From contig JAUOZS010000001.1 of assembly GCA_032334055.1 (NCBI GenBank), positions 1,214,501-1,278,500 of the forward strand: DNA of 64,000 nt, in the 5' to 3' direction. A program made the position numbers and the translations under genes. This DNA is from Selenomonadales bacterium 4137-cl. GTDB lineage: Bacteria; Bacillota; Negativicutes; Sporomusales; UBA7701. Positions 7,834 through 16,320 of this stretch are shown here, one piece after another; position 1 is the stretch's first letter, and each line of letters starts with the position of its first letter. The notes beneath the pieces were generated by a model that searched no databases, had not been told where the DNA came from, and was given only the letters and a program-made list of their open reading frames with translations.

Positions 7834-8349
7834 ATGAGTGTTATTACCATGCAGTTTTCCTGGCGGGCGGTGGCGCTCGCTTTTTTTGTCGGCGCGGTTG
7901 TAAGTGGGGCGGGGGCGGTTTGGCTGTGCCCTCCGATACAAGGTGTCACGGAAAAGGCCGCCGCACCGGTGGAGGTGCAGGCGGCGGTTGAAACGACAAA
8001 GGAAATTGTGTACGTACCCAAAGGGGTGGGGGAAAAGACTGATGTCCAGGTAGAAACGGCCAAGCCTGCGGTGACGGTGACAGTGAACGGCAAGGAGGCG
8101 GAGCTTAAAACACTGACTGATGAAAAGCAGAAATTTGAGAAGGGGAAGCTGGTCATCACCGAGGAGACACAACTGAAGCTGGAAATAAAAACCCCGCCTC
8201 CGCCCCGCTATAGCTTCGGGCTGGGGTGGGGGACGAACGGCGCGGCGATGATGGCAAGCGGGCGAATGGGCGGCGGCCCTGTGGGATGGTGGCTGTACGG
8301 CGACCGGCGGACGGCGGCGGCGGGCATAATGCTGCCGCTGGGACGGTGA
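7834..8349 (+). CDS. one-TM phage membrane protein, possible spanin-type
   Basis: The start is ATG 7834 behind GGGGCGAGGGC. Residues about 10-30 form a single membrane helix; the rest is predicted to lie outside the membrane and contains a Lys/Glu/Thr-rich helical stretch (EAELKTLTDEKQKFEKGKL) and a Gly/Met-rich end. It is the last gene of the remnant, before the bidirectional terminator. By place and topology it could be a spanin or an anchored accessory lysis protein; I cannot confirm this. Confidence 0.5.
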   Translation: MSVITMQFSWRAVALAFFVGAVVSGAGAVWLCPPIQGVTEKAAAPVEVQAAVETTKEIVYVPKGVGEKTDVQVETAKPAVTVTVNGKEAELKTLTDEKQKFEKGKLVITEETQLKLEIKTPPPPRYSFGLGWGTNGAAMMASGRMGGGPVGWWLYGDRRTAAAGIMLPLGR

Positions 8350-8425
8350 TTAGCGGGTGATATGCGGCATTCCAAACGGCTGTAGTTTTTGTTGTTATAT
8401 TTTAATATTTATCTGTAAAATCCTG

Positions 8426-8459
8426 CAAAAAGGCCCGGCGCATATGCCGGGCCTTTTTG
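8426..8459. terminator. bidirectional terminator at the remnant boundary
   Basis: AGGCCCGGC and GCCGGGCCT pair around GCATAT, with A5 before and T5 after, so it can stop the phage genes (+) and the ABC operon (-). Confidence 0.9.
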
Positions 8460-8465
8460 CGCGCC

Positions 8466-9263
8466 CTAGTGGGCAAGCTCTATTTCTTTGCCTTTTAGCA
8501 CTTCGTCGCGCAGGGTGAGCCAGATGGTTTGGAAAAGCTGGTTATAGCGGAGGGTGGTGCGGATGGCGGCTATGTCGCGGGGGCGGGGGAGGTCAATATC
8601 GACGATTTTCTTGATGCGGCCGGGATGGGCGGTCATAACCATGACCCGGTCTCCGAGGCAGAGGGCTTCGTCGATGCTGTGGGTAATGAAGACGGTGGTT
8701 TTGCGGCTTTCTTCCCAGATGCGGAGTAGTTCCTGCTGGAGGAGGATGCGGTTTTGCTCGTCGAGGGCGCCGAAGGGTTCGTCCATGAGCAGTATTTCGG
8801 GGTCGTTGGCGAAGGCGCGGGCGACGCTGACTCGCTGCTTCATGCCGCCGGAGAGCTGATGGGGGTAGGCATCGGCGAAGCCGGTGAGGCCGATCATGCG
8901 GATGTAGCGGTCGGCGACGGCGAGGCGTTCTTTTTTGCCAATTCCACGTAATCTTAGTCCGTAAGCAACGTTATTTCTCACTGTCATCCAGGGAAAAACG
9001 CTCTGCTCTTGGAAGACCATCGAGTTGAGCGGCCGGCCGTTTCCGTTGGCGGTATTGATGATAACTCTGCCGCCGCTGCTGTCCTCTAAGCCGGCGAGGA
9101 TTCTTAGCAGGGTGGTTTTGCCACAGCCGGAGGGGCCGACGATGCAGAAGAATTCTCCGGCGCCGATGTCGAGGCTGATGCCCCGGAGGGCGTCGACGGA
9201 GCCGCCTCTGGCGATGAAAGTCTTGTTGACGTTTCTGATTTTTATCCCGGTTCCGCAGGCCAA
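8466..9263 (-). CDS. ABC importer ATP-binding protein, SsuB/TauB/NrtD type
   Basis: TTG at 9263 is favoured because GGGAGGT lies seven bases upstream; the open frame begins nine bases earlier with a GTG inside that site. The 265-residue ATPase shows Walker A (GPSGCGKTT), Q-loop (MVFQEQ), signature (LSGGMKQR), Walker B (ILLMDEPFGALD) and switch His (FITHS). It powers uptake through the membrane protein encoded just upstream. The family serves sulfonate, taurine, nitrate and pyrimidine precursors. It is the third gene of a leftward operon with a binding protein and a permease. Confidence 0.9.
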   Translation of the reverse strand: MACGTGIKIRNVNKTFIARGGSVDALRGISLDIGAGEFFCIVGPSGCGKTTLLRILAGLEDSSGGRVIINTANGNGRPLNSMVFQEQSVFPWMTVRNNVAYGLRLRGIGKKERLAVADRYIRMIGLTGFADAYPHQLSGGMKQRVSVARAFANDPEILLMDEPFGALDEQNRILLQQELLRIWEESRKTTVFITHSIDEALCLGDRVMVMTAHPGRIKKIVDIDLPRPRDIAAIRTTLRYNQLFQTIWLTLRDEVLKGKEIELAH

Positions 9264-9280
9264 AGCTGGCACCTCCCGGT

Positions 9281-10051
9281 TCAGGTCTGTTTCCAGGGGA
9301 CGACCCAGCGCTCGACGGCGTCGAGGAGCAGGGAGAAGATGTAGCCGAGGACGGATAGAACGATAAGGGCTACGAACATCTGCTCAATGTCGAACATGTC
9401 GTAGGCACGCCATATCATCCAGCCTACACCGGCCTTGGCGGCCGATAGCTCGGCGGCGACTATGAGGATGAGGGCCATGCCCATCCCTAGCTTAAGGCCG
9501 GCAAAGATCATCGGCAGGGCGCCGGGGAAGGCGACAGTAAGGTAGAAGTCCCGGCGGTTGGCCCCATAGTTTCGGGCTACGTCAAGATAAATTTTGTCGA
9601 TGTTTAGAACGCCGGCCATGGTGTTGATGACGACAAGGTAAAAGACGCCGATGGCGATGGTGAAAACCTTGGAGGTTTCCCCCAGACCGAAGACGAGCAG
9701 GATAAGGGGCATGATGGCTAGCTTGGGGATGGGATATGTAGCGGCGATCATTGGTTCGACGGCCGAACGGACGAAGGGTGACAACCCCATGCTTACCCCG
9801 AGGACGATACCCGGCACGGCGCCGACGGCAAAGCCAAGGATGACCCGTTGGACGCTTACCGCGGTGTTGTAGATCAGTTCTCCCGAGAGCAGGAGAGGGA
9901 CGAATGCCTGGATGATGAGGCTGGGGCTGGAAAAGAGCCTGGTGTCGATAGCATTTACACGGGCGAGAATTTCCCAGGCGAATAGCAGGGTGAGCGGCGA
10001 CAGAACGGAGACGACGCGGATGAACAGGCCGCCACTAGGTAATTTTTCCAT
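9281..10051 (-). CDS. ABC importer permease, SsuC/TauC type
   Basis: ATG 10051 follows GGAGGAGGTGACGTGA. The 256-residue protein has about six membrane helices and the EAA-type loop (ARNYGANRRDFYLTVAFPGA) that docks onto the ATPase. It is the membrane channel of the importer formed with the ATPase (8466-9263) and the lipoprotein (10077-11153), and the three genes are closely spaced. Confidence 0.9.
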   Translation of the reverse strand: MEKLPSGGLFIRVVSVLSPLTLLFAWEILARVNAIDTRLFSSPSLIIQAFVPLLLSGELIYNTAVSVQRVILGFAVGAVPGIVLGVSMGLSPFVRSAVEPMIAATYPIPKLAIMPLILLVFGLGETSKVFTIAIGVFYLVVINTMAGVLNIDKIYLDVARNYGANRRDFYLTVAFPGALPMIFAGLKLGMGMALILIVAAELSAAKAGVGWMIWRAYDMFDIEQMFVALIVLSVLGYIFSLLLDAVERWVVPWKQT

Positions 10052-10076
10052 TCACGTCACCTCCTCCATCAGAAGT

Positions 10077-11153
10077 TTATTTATACTTTCCGAGCACGTT
10101 GAGTGCGAAATCGACGTAGTTGTTGTCGACAGCATCGGGGAGTTTGATGTCGGCTTTCAGTAGATTGCGCTGTTTATACCAGGCGAGGTCCATTTCGATG
10201 CCTTTCAGGCGTAGATAGCCGTCCGGGTTTAGGCCTACGGGGAACATTTTTTCGTACATGACGGGGTCTTTGACAACCGAGTATTTGCAGAGGATGTCGA
10301 TGAGCTCCTTTTTCCCCTTGTCCTTGAAGAAGGCGTCGTTATAGTCGCGCAAGGATTTTACGTAGGCGGTCATGAAGCGGTTGGCAACGTCCGGCCGGGT
10401 GGTCATGCTTGTGCCGAATACCAGCAGGGCGGTCTGGGCATCGGGGTCATATGAGGACGGGTCTTTCCAGGGGTCGGCGAGGCCTTTGGCGACGCCCACG
10501 GCGATGAAGGGTTCGATGAGCATGGCGGCGTCGATGCTTTTGTTGCCCAGGGATACAAGCATGTCGGGGAAGGAGCGGATGACTTGCAGGTCGACATCTT
10601 TGGTGGTCATGCCGCCTTTGTTGAGAACACGGTCGAGGGCGATTTCGTCCAGCGAGGCGGTGCCTACGACGGCGATCTTGCGGCCGCGCAGGTCAGCGAA
10701 ATCATTGATTTGGCCAACGAGGTCCTTGCGGATGACAAGGCGGTAGTAACCTTTACCAGGGACGTTGACGCCCTTATCGGCGACTATTTTTACGGGGATA
10801 TCGCGGGACATAGCGTTGAACAGGCCTGATGCGGTTACGGTGGCTCCTACGTCAAGTTGCCCGGCCGCGAGGGCATTTATCATTTCCTGACCGGTGTTGA
10901 ACTGGACTGGCTCGATTTTGATGCCCAGATCTTTGTAGTAGCCTTTAGCCATGCCGACCAGGACGCCAGCGTCGGATACGACTTGTTTCATACCGACTTT
11001 GACAATTGTTTCTTGTTGAAGCGGTACGAGCGACGGCGCCCAGGCCGGGCCTTTGGTAGCCACCCGGGCGGTTTGCGGCTGGCCGCAGCCGCCGAGTACC
11101 AGGGTTAAGGCCAAGAATACGGCCGATAGGATAACGCCTGTTTTTTTCATCAT
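10077..11153 (-). CDS. ABC importer substrate-binding lipoprotein (SsuA/NMT1 type)
   Basis: The start is ATG 11153, six bases after GGGAGGG; an in-frame ATG at 11168 lies upstream of that site. A signal peptide ends in the lipobox LVLGGC, so the mature protein is a lipoprotein outside the membrane. The body has the periplasmic-binding fold of the SsuA/ThiY group (VSDAGVLVGMAKGYYKDLGI, AAGQLDVG, DLRGRKIAVVG). Substrate is unknown. Nearby thiD makes a thiamin pyrimidine precursor possible, but the genes are divergent and no TPP riboswitch is visible; alkyl-sulfonates are equally possible. Confidence 0.88.
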   Translation of the reverse strand: MMKKTGVILSAVFLALTLVLGGCGQPQTARVATKGPAWAPSLVPLQQETIVKVGMKQVVSDAGVLVGMAKGYYKDLGIKIEPVQFNTGQEMINALAAGQLDVGATVTASGLFNAMSRDIPVKIVADKGVNVPGKGYYRLVIRKDLVGQINDFADLRGRKIAVVGTASLDEIALDRVLNKGGMTTKDVDLQVIRSFPDMLVSLGNKSIDAAMLIEPFIAVGVAKGLADPWKDPSSYDPDAQTALLVFGTSMTTRPDVANRFMTAYVKSLRDYNDAFFKDKGKKELIDILCKYSVVKDPVMYEKMFPVGLNPDGYLRLKGIEMDLAWYKQRNLLKADIKLPDAVDNNYVDFALNVLGKYK

Positions 11154-11283
11154 GCATAACCCTCCCATGACTCATTTTAGAATAATACACGATATTCCCC
11201 GCGGCGTTTTTTGGTTACAGCCCTTGCGGGTTTTTGATTTGTCGGCGATAATATAGCATGAAAGTAAAAAGGGAAGGTTGCCG

Positions 11284-11964
11284 ATGAAGGAGATTATTGC
11301 CCAAGTTAATGAGTGGCCGTTCTTACGGCAGCTTCCGGCAAGGCAGGAAGAATTTTCCCTAAGTCTCGACTTATCTGAGGACGGGATGCAGTATAATATT
11401 TTTTCCTACCGGGACGCGGAGGAGCTGCGAAGCTTCTCCATCGTTTACGACCAGGCGACGAGGGATTTTCTGGCGCGGGTTGCGGTGGGGCTCAACGAGT
11501 TTTACGACGTGAGTTTCATCTGCCCTGATATCGTTTCACTGGAGAGGATTTTGACCGCCAAGCTCGTTTCCTCTCTGGTCGACTTGAGTGGTGAAAAGCA
11601 GTATGAAAGCATTTTTAGGGCCAAGAGAATCCTCGAGTGGCCGTACAGTGACCGCCTAGCCGGCGAAATAGCCGGTTTTCGTCTGTTCATCACACCGCGG
11701 CAACCGCTGAAGACGGTCAACGGCTCCTACGTTATCCTCGATTACAGTGATTTTGATACCGCCAGCAATCTCAGCATTAGCTATAACGTTTATCGCGACG
11801 AATTCTTCGGCCAGACCCGCTTACGCCGGACACCGCAAATGATCGGGACTTTTGATGCCCGAGACCTAGGTGAGCTGGCCGCTAAGCTTGACTGTGAATT
11901 GCAGCCCTCGCTGGCCGATCTTCGCTGGCGAGTTGAACAGTCGGAGGGAGAAGTCTTGTCATGA
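11284..11964 (+). CDS. protein of unknown function upstream of thiD
   Basis: ATG 11284 lies six bases after GGGAAGG. The 226-residue soluble protein has no signal peptide and alternates beta-rich and helical parts ([40 protein letters not shown]). I recognise no family. Its stop overlaps the thiD start (ATGA), so the two are translationally coupled, suggesting a shared role or simple co-expression. Confidence 0.65.
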   Translation: MKEIIAQVNEWPFLRQLPARQEEFSLSLDLSEDGMQYNIFSYRDAEELRSFSIVYDQATRDFLARVAVGLNEFYDVSFICPDIVSLERILTAKLVSSLVDLSGEKQYESIFRAKRILEWPYSDRLAGEIAGFRLFITPRQPLKTVNGSYVILDYSDFDTASNLSISYNVYRDEFFGQTRLRRTPQMIGTFDARDLGELAAKLDCELQPSLADLRWRVEQSEGEVLS

Positions 11965-12773
11965 AAACAGCTCTTACGATCGCAGGGTCCGATTCCAGCG
12001 GGGGCGCCGGAATCCAGGCCGACCTGAAGACTTTTTCCGCGCTGGGCGTTTTTGGTATGAGTGTGATTACCGCTATTACGGCGCAGAATACGTGTGGTGT
12101 GACTAATATCCGCGAGTTGGATGAGGAGATAATTGCCGACCAGATTGCGGCGGTTTACGACGATATCCCGGTGGGGGCGGTTAAGGTCGGTATGTTGTCG
12201 AGTGCGGAGATAACCCGTGTTGTTGCCGGGGCTCTTGTCAAGCATGGCGCCGCGAACGTCGTCGTTGACCCAGTGATGGTAGCCAAAAGCGGCAGTCGTC
12301 TTTTAAAGGTTGAGGCTGTTGAGGCGTTGATACAGTTTTTGTTCCCTATCGCCGATGTGGTTACGCCCAATCTTCACGAGGCGGCGGAGATTGTCGGCTT
12401 TCCCGTGGGCAACCGCGCCTCTATGGAGCGTGCGGCAATCGCCATCAAGGCTATGGGGCCGAAGTACGTAGTGGTAAAAGGCGGGCATTTGCCCGGCGCT
12501 GCATGCGATCTTTTCTATGATGGCAAAGAATTCGCTTATTTGACCAATGAACGTATCGAAACAAAGCATACCCACGGGACGGGATGTACTTTTTCCTCTG
12601 CTATTGCTGCGGGACTTGCTAAACGCATGCCGGTCTTCGAAGCTGTCGCTGTCGCAAAACGTTATATTACTGTTGCCATTTCCCATGGCTTCTCGTTAGG
12701 AAAAGGAGTGGGGCCAACACATCACTTTTATGAGCTTTATTCTCAGGCTGGTGTTGTTGGCGACGGGGAGTGA
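11961..12773 (+). CDS. thiD: hydroxymethylpyrimidine/phosphomethylpyrimidine kinase
   Basis: This 270-residue ribokinase-family enzyme phosphorylates HMP and HMP-P in thiamin synthesis. It shows the N-terminal [17 protein letters not shown], the DPVMVAKSG segment, and the C-terminal anion hole and catalytic Asp region ([18 protein letters not shown]), at the usual length for ThiD. The motif with GTGCTFSSA at the end is typical of ThiD rather than PdxK. It is coupled to the upstream unknown gene by a 4-base overlap. No THI box precedes the pair. Confidence 0.93.
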   Translation: MKTALTIAGSDSSGGAGIQADLKTFSALGVFGMSVITAITAQNTCGVTNIRELDEEIIADQIAAVYDDIPVGAVKVGMLSSAEITRVVAGALVKHGAANVVVDPVMVAKSGSRLLKVEAVEALIQFLFPIADVVTPNLHEAAEIVGFPVGNRASMERAAIAIKAMGPKYVVVKGGHLPGAACDLFYDGKEFAYLTNERIETKHTHGTGCTFSSAIAAGLAKRMPVFEAVAVAKRYITVAISHGFSLGKGVGPTHHFYELYSQAGVVGDGE

Positions 12774-12889
12774 AAAGGTAAGGTAAGGAACTGGTTGCCG
12801 CCGGTCAAGCTCGCTGGCGGAGGTCGCTAGGGGCTTGGGAGAGATGTCCGTTGTGCGACAACGGTATTCCGTTAAGTGTCGGCTAACCA

Positions 12890-12918
12890 TTGACAATAAT
12901 CGTGTAACATGGTATTAT
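12890..12918 (+). promoter_or_regulatory. sigma-A promoter of the tRNA cluster
   Basis: TTGACA (12890-12895), a 17-base spacer and TATTAT (12913-12918) stand about 60 bases before tRNA-Asp. Confidence 0.75.
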
Positions 12919-12981
12919 CCATTTTGTGTTCATTGACAGGAAAACGTGAATCATATATACTAAATAATGCGGTTTTCAAAT

Positions 12982-13058
12982 GGCCCCGTGGTGTAGTGGT
13001 CTAACATGCCGCCCTGTCACGGCGGAGATCGTCGGTTCAAATCCGATCGGGGTCGCCA
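12982..13058 (+). tRNA. tRNA-Asp (GTC)
   Basis: Full cloverleaf: acceptor GGCCCCG with CGGGGTC, anticodon stem CCGCC/GGCGG with loop CTGTCAC, T-arm GGTTCAAATCC, and encoded CCA. First gene of a four-tRNA cluster. Confidence 0.97.
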
Positions 13059-13072
13059 TTTATATTTTCTTT

Positions 13073-13148
<76 letters not shown>

Positions 13149-13153
13149 TTTAT

Positions 13154-13228
13154 GCGGAAGTAGCTCAGTGGTAGAGCATCGCCTTGCCAAGGCGAGGGTC
13201 GCGAGTTCGAATCTCGTTTTCCGCTCCA
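13154..13228 (+). tRNA. tRNA-Gly (GCC)
   Basis: Acceptor GCGGAAG pairs with the 3' TTTCCGC. The anticodon stem CGCCT/AGGCG presents GCC; CCA is encoded. Confidence 0.97.
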
Positions 13229-13234
13229 ATTTCT

Positions 13235-13309
<75 letters not shown>

Positions 13310-13316
13310 AAAGTTA

Positions 13317-13341
13317 ACCACCCTATGCAGGGTGGTTTTTA
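13317..13341 (+). terminator. terminator of the tRNA cluster
   Basis: Perfect 8-bp stem ACCACCCT / AGGGTGGT with loop ATGC and a following T run. Confidence 0.9.
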
Positions 13342-13466
13342 AATTGGCGTATTTCGACAACAAAATATTGTGTTTTATGCTTAATGTTTCTCTATATTGC
13401 CACGATATTATGTTTAGCTCACCTGTTTTTTATAACAATGTGGTGTATTTAGGAGGAGGCCTTTCC

Positions 13467-14555
13467 GTGCGGAAGCTGATATCATTTGATTTGCAACCGG
13501 GCATGGTAACTGCAGAACCGATTTTTTCCCACGATGGCAGGCAGGTTCTAGTTCCGGCCGGCAGTCAGCTGACCGAGCAGGTTATCCGCAAAATACAAAA
13601 TTGGGATATACCTTTCATAATGGTTGCTGAAGCTCTGGAAGCCGAATTTCTGCCGACGCCCGTTGCCAACGACCCAGTGTTGGAGATTCTTCCGGAAATA
13701 ATGGCGAAGAAGTCAATTGATTTTTCCAGCAACTTGGAAGAAACGTTGTTCAATATCACCAACTTTTTTGAAGCGGTCAGATCCGGCGGCGCATTCGAAG
13801 CGGACGAATGCCGGAAGATTGCCGCCAAGGTCGCACGTCATCTCGTTACTCCTTCTGAGGCAATTAATAAGTTGCTGTTCAGGGTGACAGTCACCCGTGA
13901 ACGCGATTATCTCGAGCGTCATTCCGTATCGGTCGCGTCCCTGTCCGGGATGCTGGCATCGTGGATGGAACTGCCTCCTGCCGTAATTGAAGAGGTAGTT
14001 TTCGCCGGCCTTATTCACGATATCGGCAAGATAAAGATGCCGCGTAGTCTGATAACGGATGACAACCCAACTCCCGAACGGCAAGAAATGTTGAGGCAAC
14101 ATGTTCTGTTGGCTTACGAACTACTAAAGGATGTGCCCAGGTTGCCGCCGAACGTGCTAGCCGCCATAACACAGCATCACGAATACTGCGACGGCAGCGG
14201 CTATCCGCTCGCATTATCCGGCAATAGAATTGGTCAGTACGCCCGCCTTGTCACGGTAGCCAACCGTTTGTGCCATATAGTCGAAGGTTCCGGCGGACTT
14301 AACCCGTTCAATATGGTTGAGACAGTCAAAAGTGAGATGTTCACAAGACTTGATCCGACAGTGTGCGACACGTTTGTCCGCCGTATTAATGATTATTTGA
14401 TGAATAATCCGGTTAAGCTCAACGACGGACGCAAAGCAAAAGTGGTTTTTTTGCCGACAATAAATCCGACTTGCCCTGTTTTGGAAGCCGAGGACGGAAG
14501 GTTTATCGACCTGACAAAAACCCACGAAGTAGCAATTGTCGGGCTTACGTTTTAG
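13467..14555 (+). CDS. HD-GYP domain protein, probable c-di-GMP phosphodiesterase
   Basis: The start is GTG 13467 behind AGGAGGAGGC; an open frame upstream reaches 13332 but includes the tRNA terminator region. The 362-residue protein has an N-terminal regulatory part and then an HD-GYP domain: HSVSVASLSGMLA, the metal pair HDIGKIKMP, and HHEYCDGSGYP, a slight variant of HHERxDGxGYP. Such proteins hydrolyse c-di-GMP to pGpG or GMP. No membrane segment or receiver domain is seen, so the input signal is unknown. The nearby c-di-AMP riboswitch is a separate nucleotide system. Confidence 0.88.
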   Translation: MRKLISFDLQPGMVTAEPIFSHDGRQVLVPAGSQLTEQVIRKIQNWDIPFIMVAEALEAEFLPTPVANDPVLEILPEIMAKKSIDFSSNLEETLFNITNFFEAVRSGGAFEADECRKIAAKVARHLVTPSEAINKLLFRVTVTRERDYLERHSVSVASLSGMLASWMELPPAVIEEVVFAGLIHDIGKIKMPRSLITDDNPTPERQEMLRQHVLLAYELLKDVPRLPPNVLAAITQHHEYCDGSGYPLALSGNRIGQYARLVTVANRLCHIVEGSGGLNPFNMVETVKSEMFTRLDPTVCDTFVRRINDYLMNNPVKLNDGRKAKVVFLPTINPTCPVLEAEDGRFIDLTKTHEVAIVGLTF

Positions 14556-14676
14556 TTGCCGTATGGCAAGTTGATTCTGGGGTTCCGACCGACCTGGCGC
14601 CCTTGTCAGAAAGACCGATTTGCGATATAATAGCTATGCTGTCCCGGCAGTTGCGGCTGCCGGGATATTAATACAC

Positions 14677-14765
14677 GCCGGAGTGGCGGAACAGGCAGAC
14701 GCAACGGACTTAAAATCCGTCGGGTAGTAATACCCGTACCGGTTCGACCCCGGTCTCCGGCACCA
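14677..14765 (+). tRNA. tRNA-Leu (TAA)
   Basis: A class II tRNA with long variable arm (GTCGGGTAGTAATACCCGT). Acceptor GCCGGAG pairs with CTCCGGC. The anticodon loop CTTAAAA gives TAA; CCA is encoded. Confidence 0.95.
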
Positions 14766-14820
14766 TTCAAAAACAAGAGGACTCCCAGGTTACAACCTGG
14801 GAGTCCTCTTGTTTTTGAAT
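14766..14820 (+). terminator. long perfect hairpin terminator after tRNA-Leu
   Basis: TTCAAAAACAAGAGGACTCC and onwards is followed, after a 2-base gap, by its exact reverse complement: about 26 bp of unbroken stem with GTTTTTGAAT at the end. It begins at the last base of the tRNA and can act in both directions. Confidence 0.8.
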
Positions 14821-14918
14821 AACATGAGCGCGCCCCAGTAAAATGAACTGAACCCGAAAAAACGGACATTGAGCAAAAAAGCCTCCTGTTGTAGGATAAC
14901 TACGATAGGAGGTTTTGT

Positions 14919-15215
14919 ATGTCACGGAAATGGACAGATATGCAATCGGCTGAGCGGATTATCCTGCAAATGCGACAAGATGGAAGAACCAGGCGGGAGA
15001 TAGCAGATGCCTTGGGTCTTGAAAAAGTACAAATCAAGAACTGGATTAACCGGTACAATCGGAGACAGACCACCCTTCCGGCATCCCCCAAGAAGAAAGG
15101 CCGCCCCAGAAAAAGCCCGATAACTGCACACCACGCGATGGAGCTGCGGATACGGGAACTTGAAAGAGAAGTGGAACTATACCGGTCTTTTCTTCACGCT
15201 GCTGGAAGGATGTGA
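14919..15215 (+). CDS. IS3-family transposase OrfA
   Basis: A 98-residue protein with a helix-turn-helix (RIILQMRQDGRTRREIADALGL) that binds the element ends, followed by a basic linker (KKKGRPRKSP) and a C-terminal leucine-zipper-like helix (MELRIRELEREVELYRSF). ATG follows GATAGGAGG. It overlaps orfB by four bases, with orfB in the -1 frame, as expected for IS3 elements that make OrfAB by frameshifting; I cannot pin the slippery site. Confidence 0.9.
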   Translation: MSRKWTDMQSAERIILQMRQDGRTRREIADALGLEKVQIKNWINRYNRRQTTLPASPKKKGRPRKSPITAHHAMELRIRELEREVELYRSFLHAAGRM

Positions 15216-16066
15216 GAGCACAGGTTAAGTACATAGCCATAGCGCAAAATGCCGGCAAGCATCCGGTTGCGGTCATGTGTAATTTCTTTGAGGTATCAAG
15301 AAGCGGCTACTACGCGTATCTCAAACGGAAAGACCGGTCATCCGCCGAGGAGAAGTTGGCCGCCTTGATTCAAAAATGCCAGCGGCAGACTAATGGAACT
15401 TACGGTTATAGGCGTGTGGGGATATGGCTTGAGAGGCGAGGCATTAAGAAAAACCATAAGGCGGTGCTGCGCATCATGAACAAGTACGGGTTGCTGGCGC
15501 AAATCCGGCGCAGAAAAAAGTACCGGCAGATGAGCGGTCAACTGCACCGGTATCCGAATATCCTCGGCCGCGATTTCACAGCCATCAAACCTAATCAGAA
15601 ATGGGTAACGGATGTTTCCTATATCCAGACGCCGCAGGGAACCTTGTATCTATCCATGATTCGCGACCTGTTTGACAACAGTATTGTCGCCTACCAGACT
15701 GGAACCGAGCAGTCGGTCAACCTGGTTCTGCGAACCGTTCGGCAAGCCAAGGCAAAAGAAGCGGTCACTGCAGAGTTGCACCTCCACAGTGACCAGGGGT
15801 TTCAATACACTTCCCAGGCATATTTCACCCTAACTCAAAATTACGGCATTACTCCGTCCATGTCAAGGCGGGGAAACTGCTATGACAACGCGCCGGCAGA
15901 AAACTTCTTCAGCATCCTTAAGACCGAGTGTATCCGGCGGCATAAGCCAAAGACGGTCGATCAGGCGCGTCAGCTTATTGATAACTACATTTCTTTCTAC
16001 AACCACGAGCGTATTCAACTCAAAACAAAACTGACGCCGCTCGAAAAACGACGCCAGTTTGCGTAA
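15212..16066 (+). CDS. IS3-family transposase OrfB, DDE integrase domain
   Basis: The 284-residue catalytic part has an N-terminal HTH_21-like region (YGYRRVGIWLERRGI) and the DDE triad: D in WVTDVSYI, D in LHSDQGFQY, and E in AENFFSILKTE. The last two are 35 residues apart, as expected. All motifs and the full length are intact, so the element may be active. GTG start in a GTGA overlap with orfA. Confidence 0.92.
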   Translation: MRAQVKYIAIAQNAGKHPVAVMCNFFEVSRSGYYAYLKRKDRSSAEEKLAALIQKCQRQTNGTYGYRRVGIWLERRGIKKNHKAVLRIMNKYGLLAQIRRRKKYRQMSGQLHRYPNILGRDFTAIKPNQKWVTDVSYIQTPQGTLYLSMIRDLFDNSIVAYQTGTEQSVNLVLRTVRQAKAKEAVTAELHLHSDQGFQYTSQAYFTLTQNYGITPSMSRRGNCYDNAPAENFFSILKTECIRRHKPKTVDQARQLIDNYISFYNHERIQLKTKLTPLEKRRQFA

Positions 16067-16125
16067 TCTCATCTAATCCTACGATAGGGCTTTTTATCTG
16101 TGTCCATTGGCCGGGGTTCAGTGCA

Positions 16126-16150
16126 AAATTCCTGGGGGGGCTTTTTTTCA
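16126..16150 (+). terminator. right half of a terminator split by the IS
   Basis: CTGGGGGGGC followed by T7 is the 3' arm; its partner GCGCCCCAG is at 14830-14838, on the other side of the IS. Before insertion they formed a terminator with a short loop. Confidence 0.6.
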
Positions 16151-16254
16151 TATTTAGCGTGGACAAACAAGGTTTGCACAATATGCAGTGACAAATCAAC
16201 TAATTGCCGAAATACATATCGATATGTAGTAAATAACTCCAATATAACCATATG

Positions 16255-16283
16255 TTGACAAAATCGCACGTATGTTCTATAAT
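16255..16283 (+). promoter_or_regulatory. consensus sigma-A promoter of the M48 peptidase gene
   Basis: TTGACA (16255-16260), exactly 17 bases, TATAAT (16278-16283). The start codon lies only 38 bases after the -10. Confidence 0.9.
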
Positions 16284-16320
16284 GATTTACAGATAATGAC
16301 AAGTTATACGAGGTGCCGCG

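Larger units (their letters stand above)
14844..16125 (+). mobile_element. IS3-family insertion sequence, complete
   Basis: The ends are imperfect inverted repeats: left TGAACTGAACCC, right (complement) TGCACTGAACCCC. They enclose two overlapping genes, orfA and orfB. The flanking bases are AAA on both sides (14841-14843 and 16126-16128), a plausible 3-bp target duplication. The sequences on either side, GCGCCCCAG and CTGGGG..C followed by T7, rejoin into a transcription terminator, so the element sits in a terminator loop. Confidence 0.88.

Noticed and set aside
11170-11283. Possible TPP riboswitch between the ABC importer and the thiD operon
   Set aside because: I looked for the THI-box consensus CTGAGA and ACCTGA with the usual stems on both strands and did not find it.
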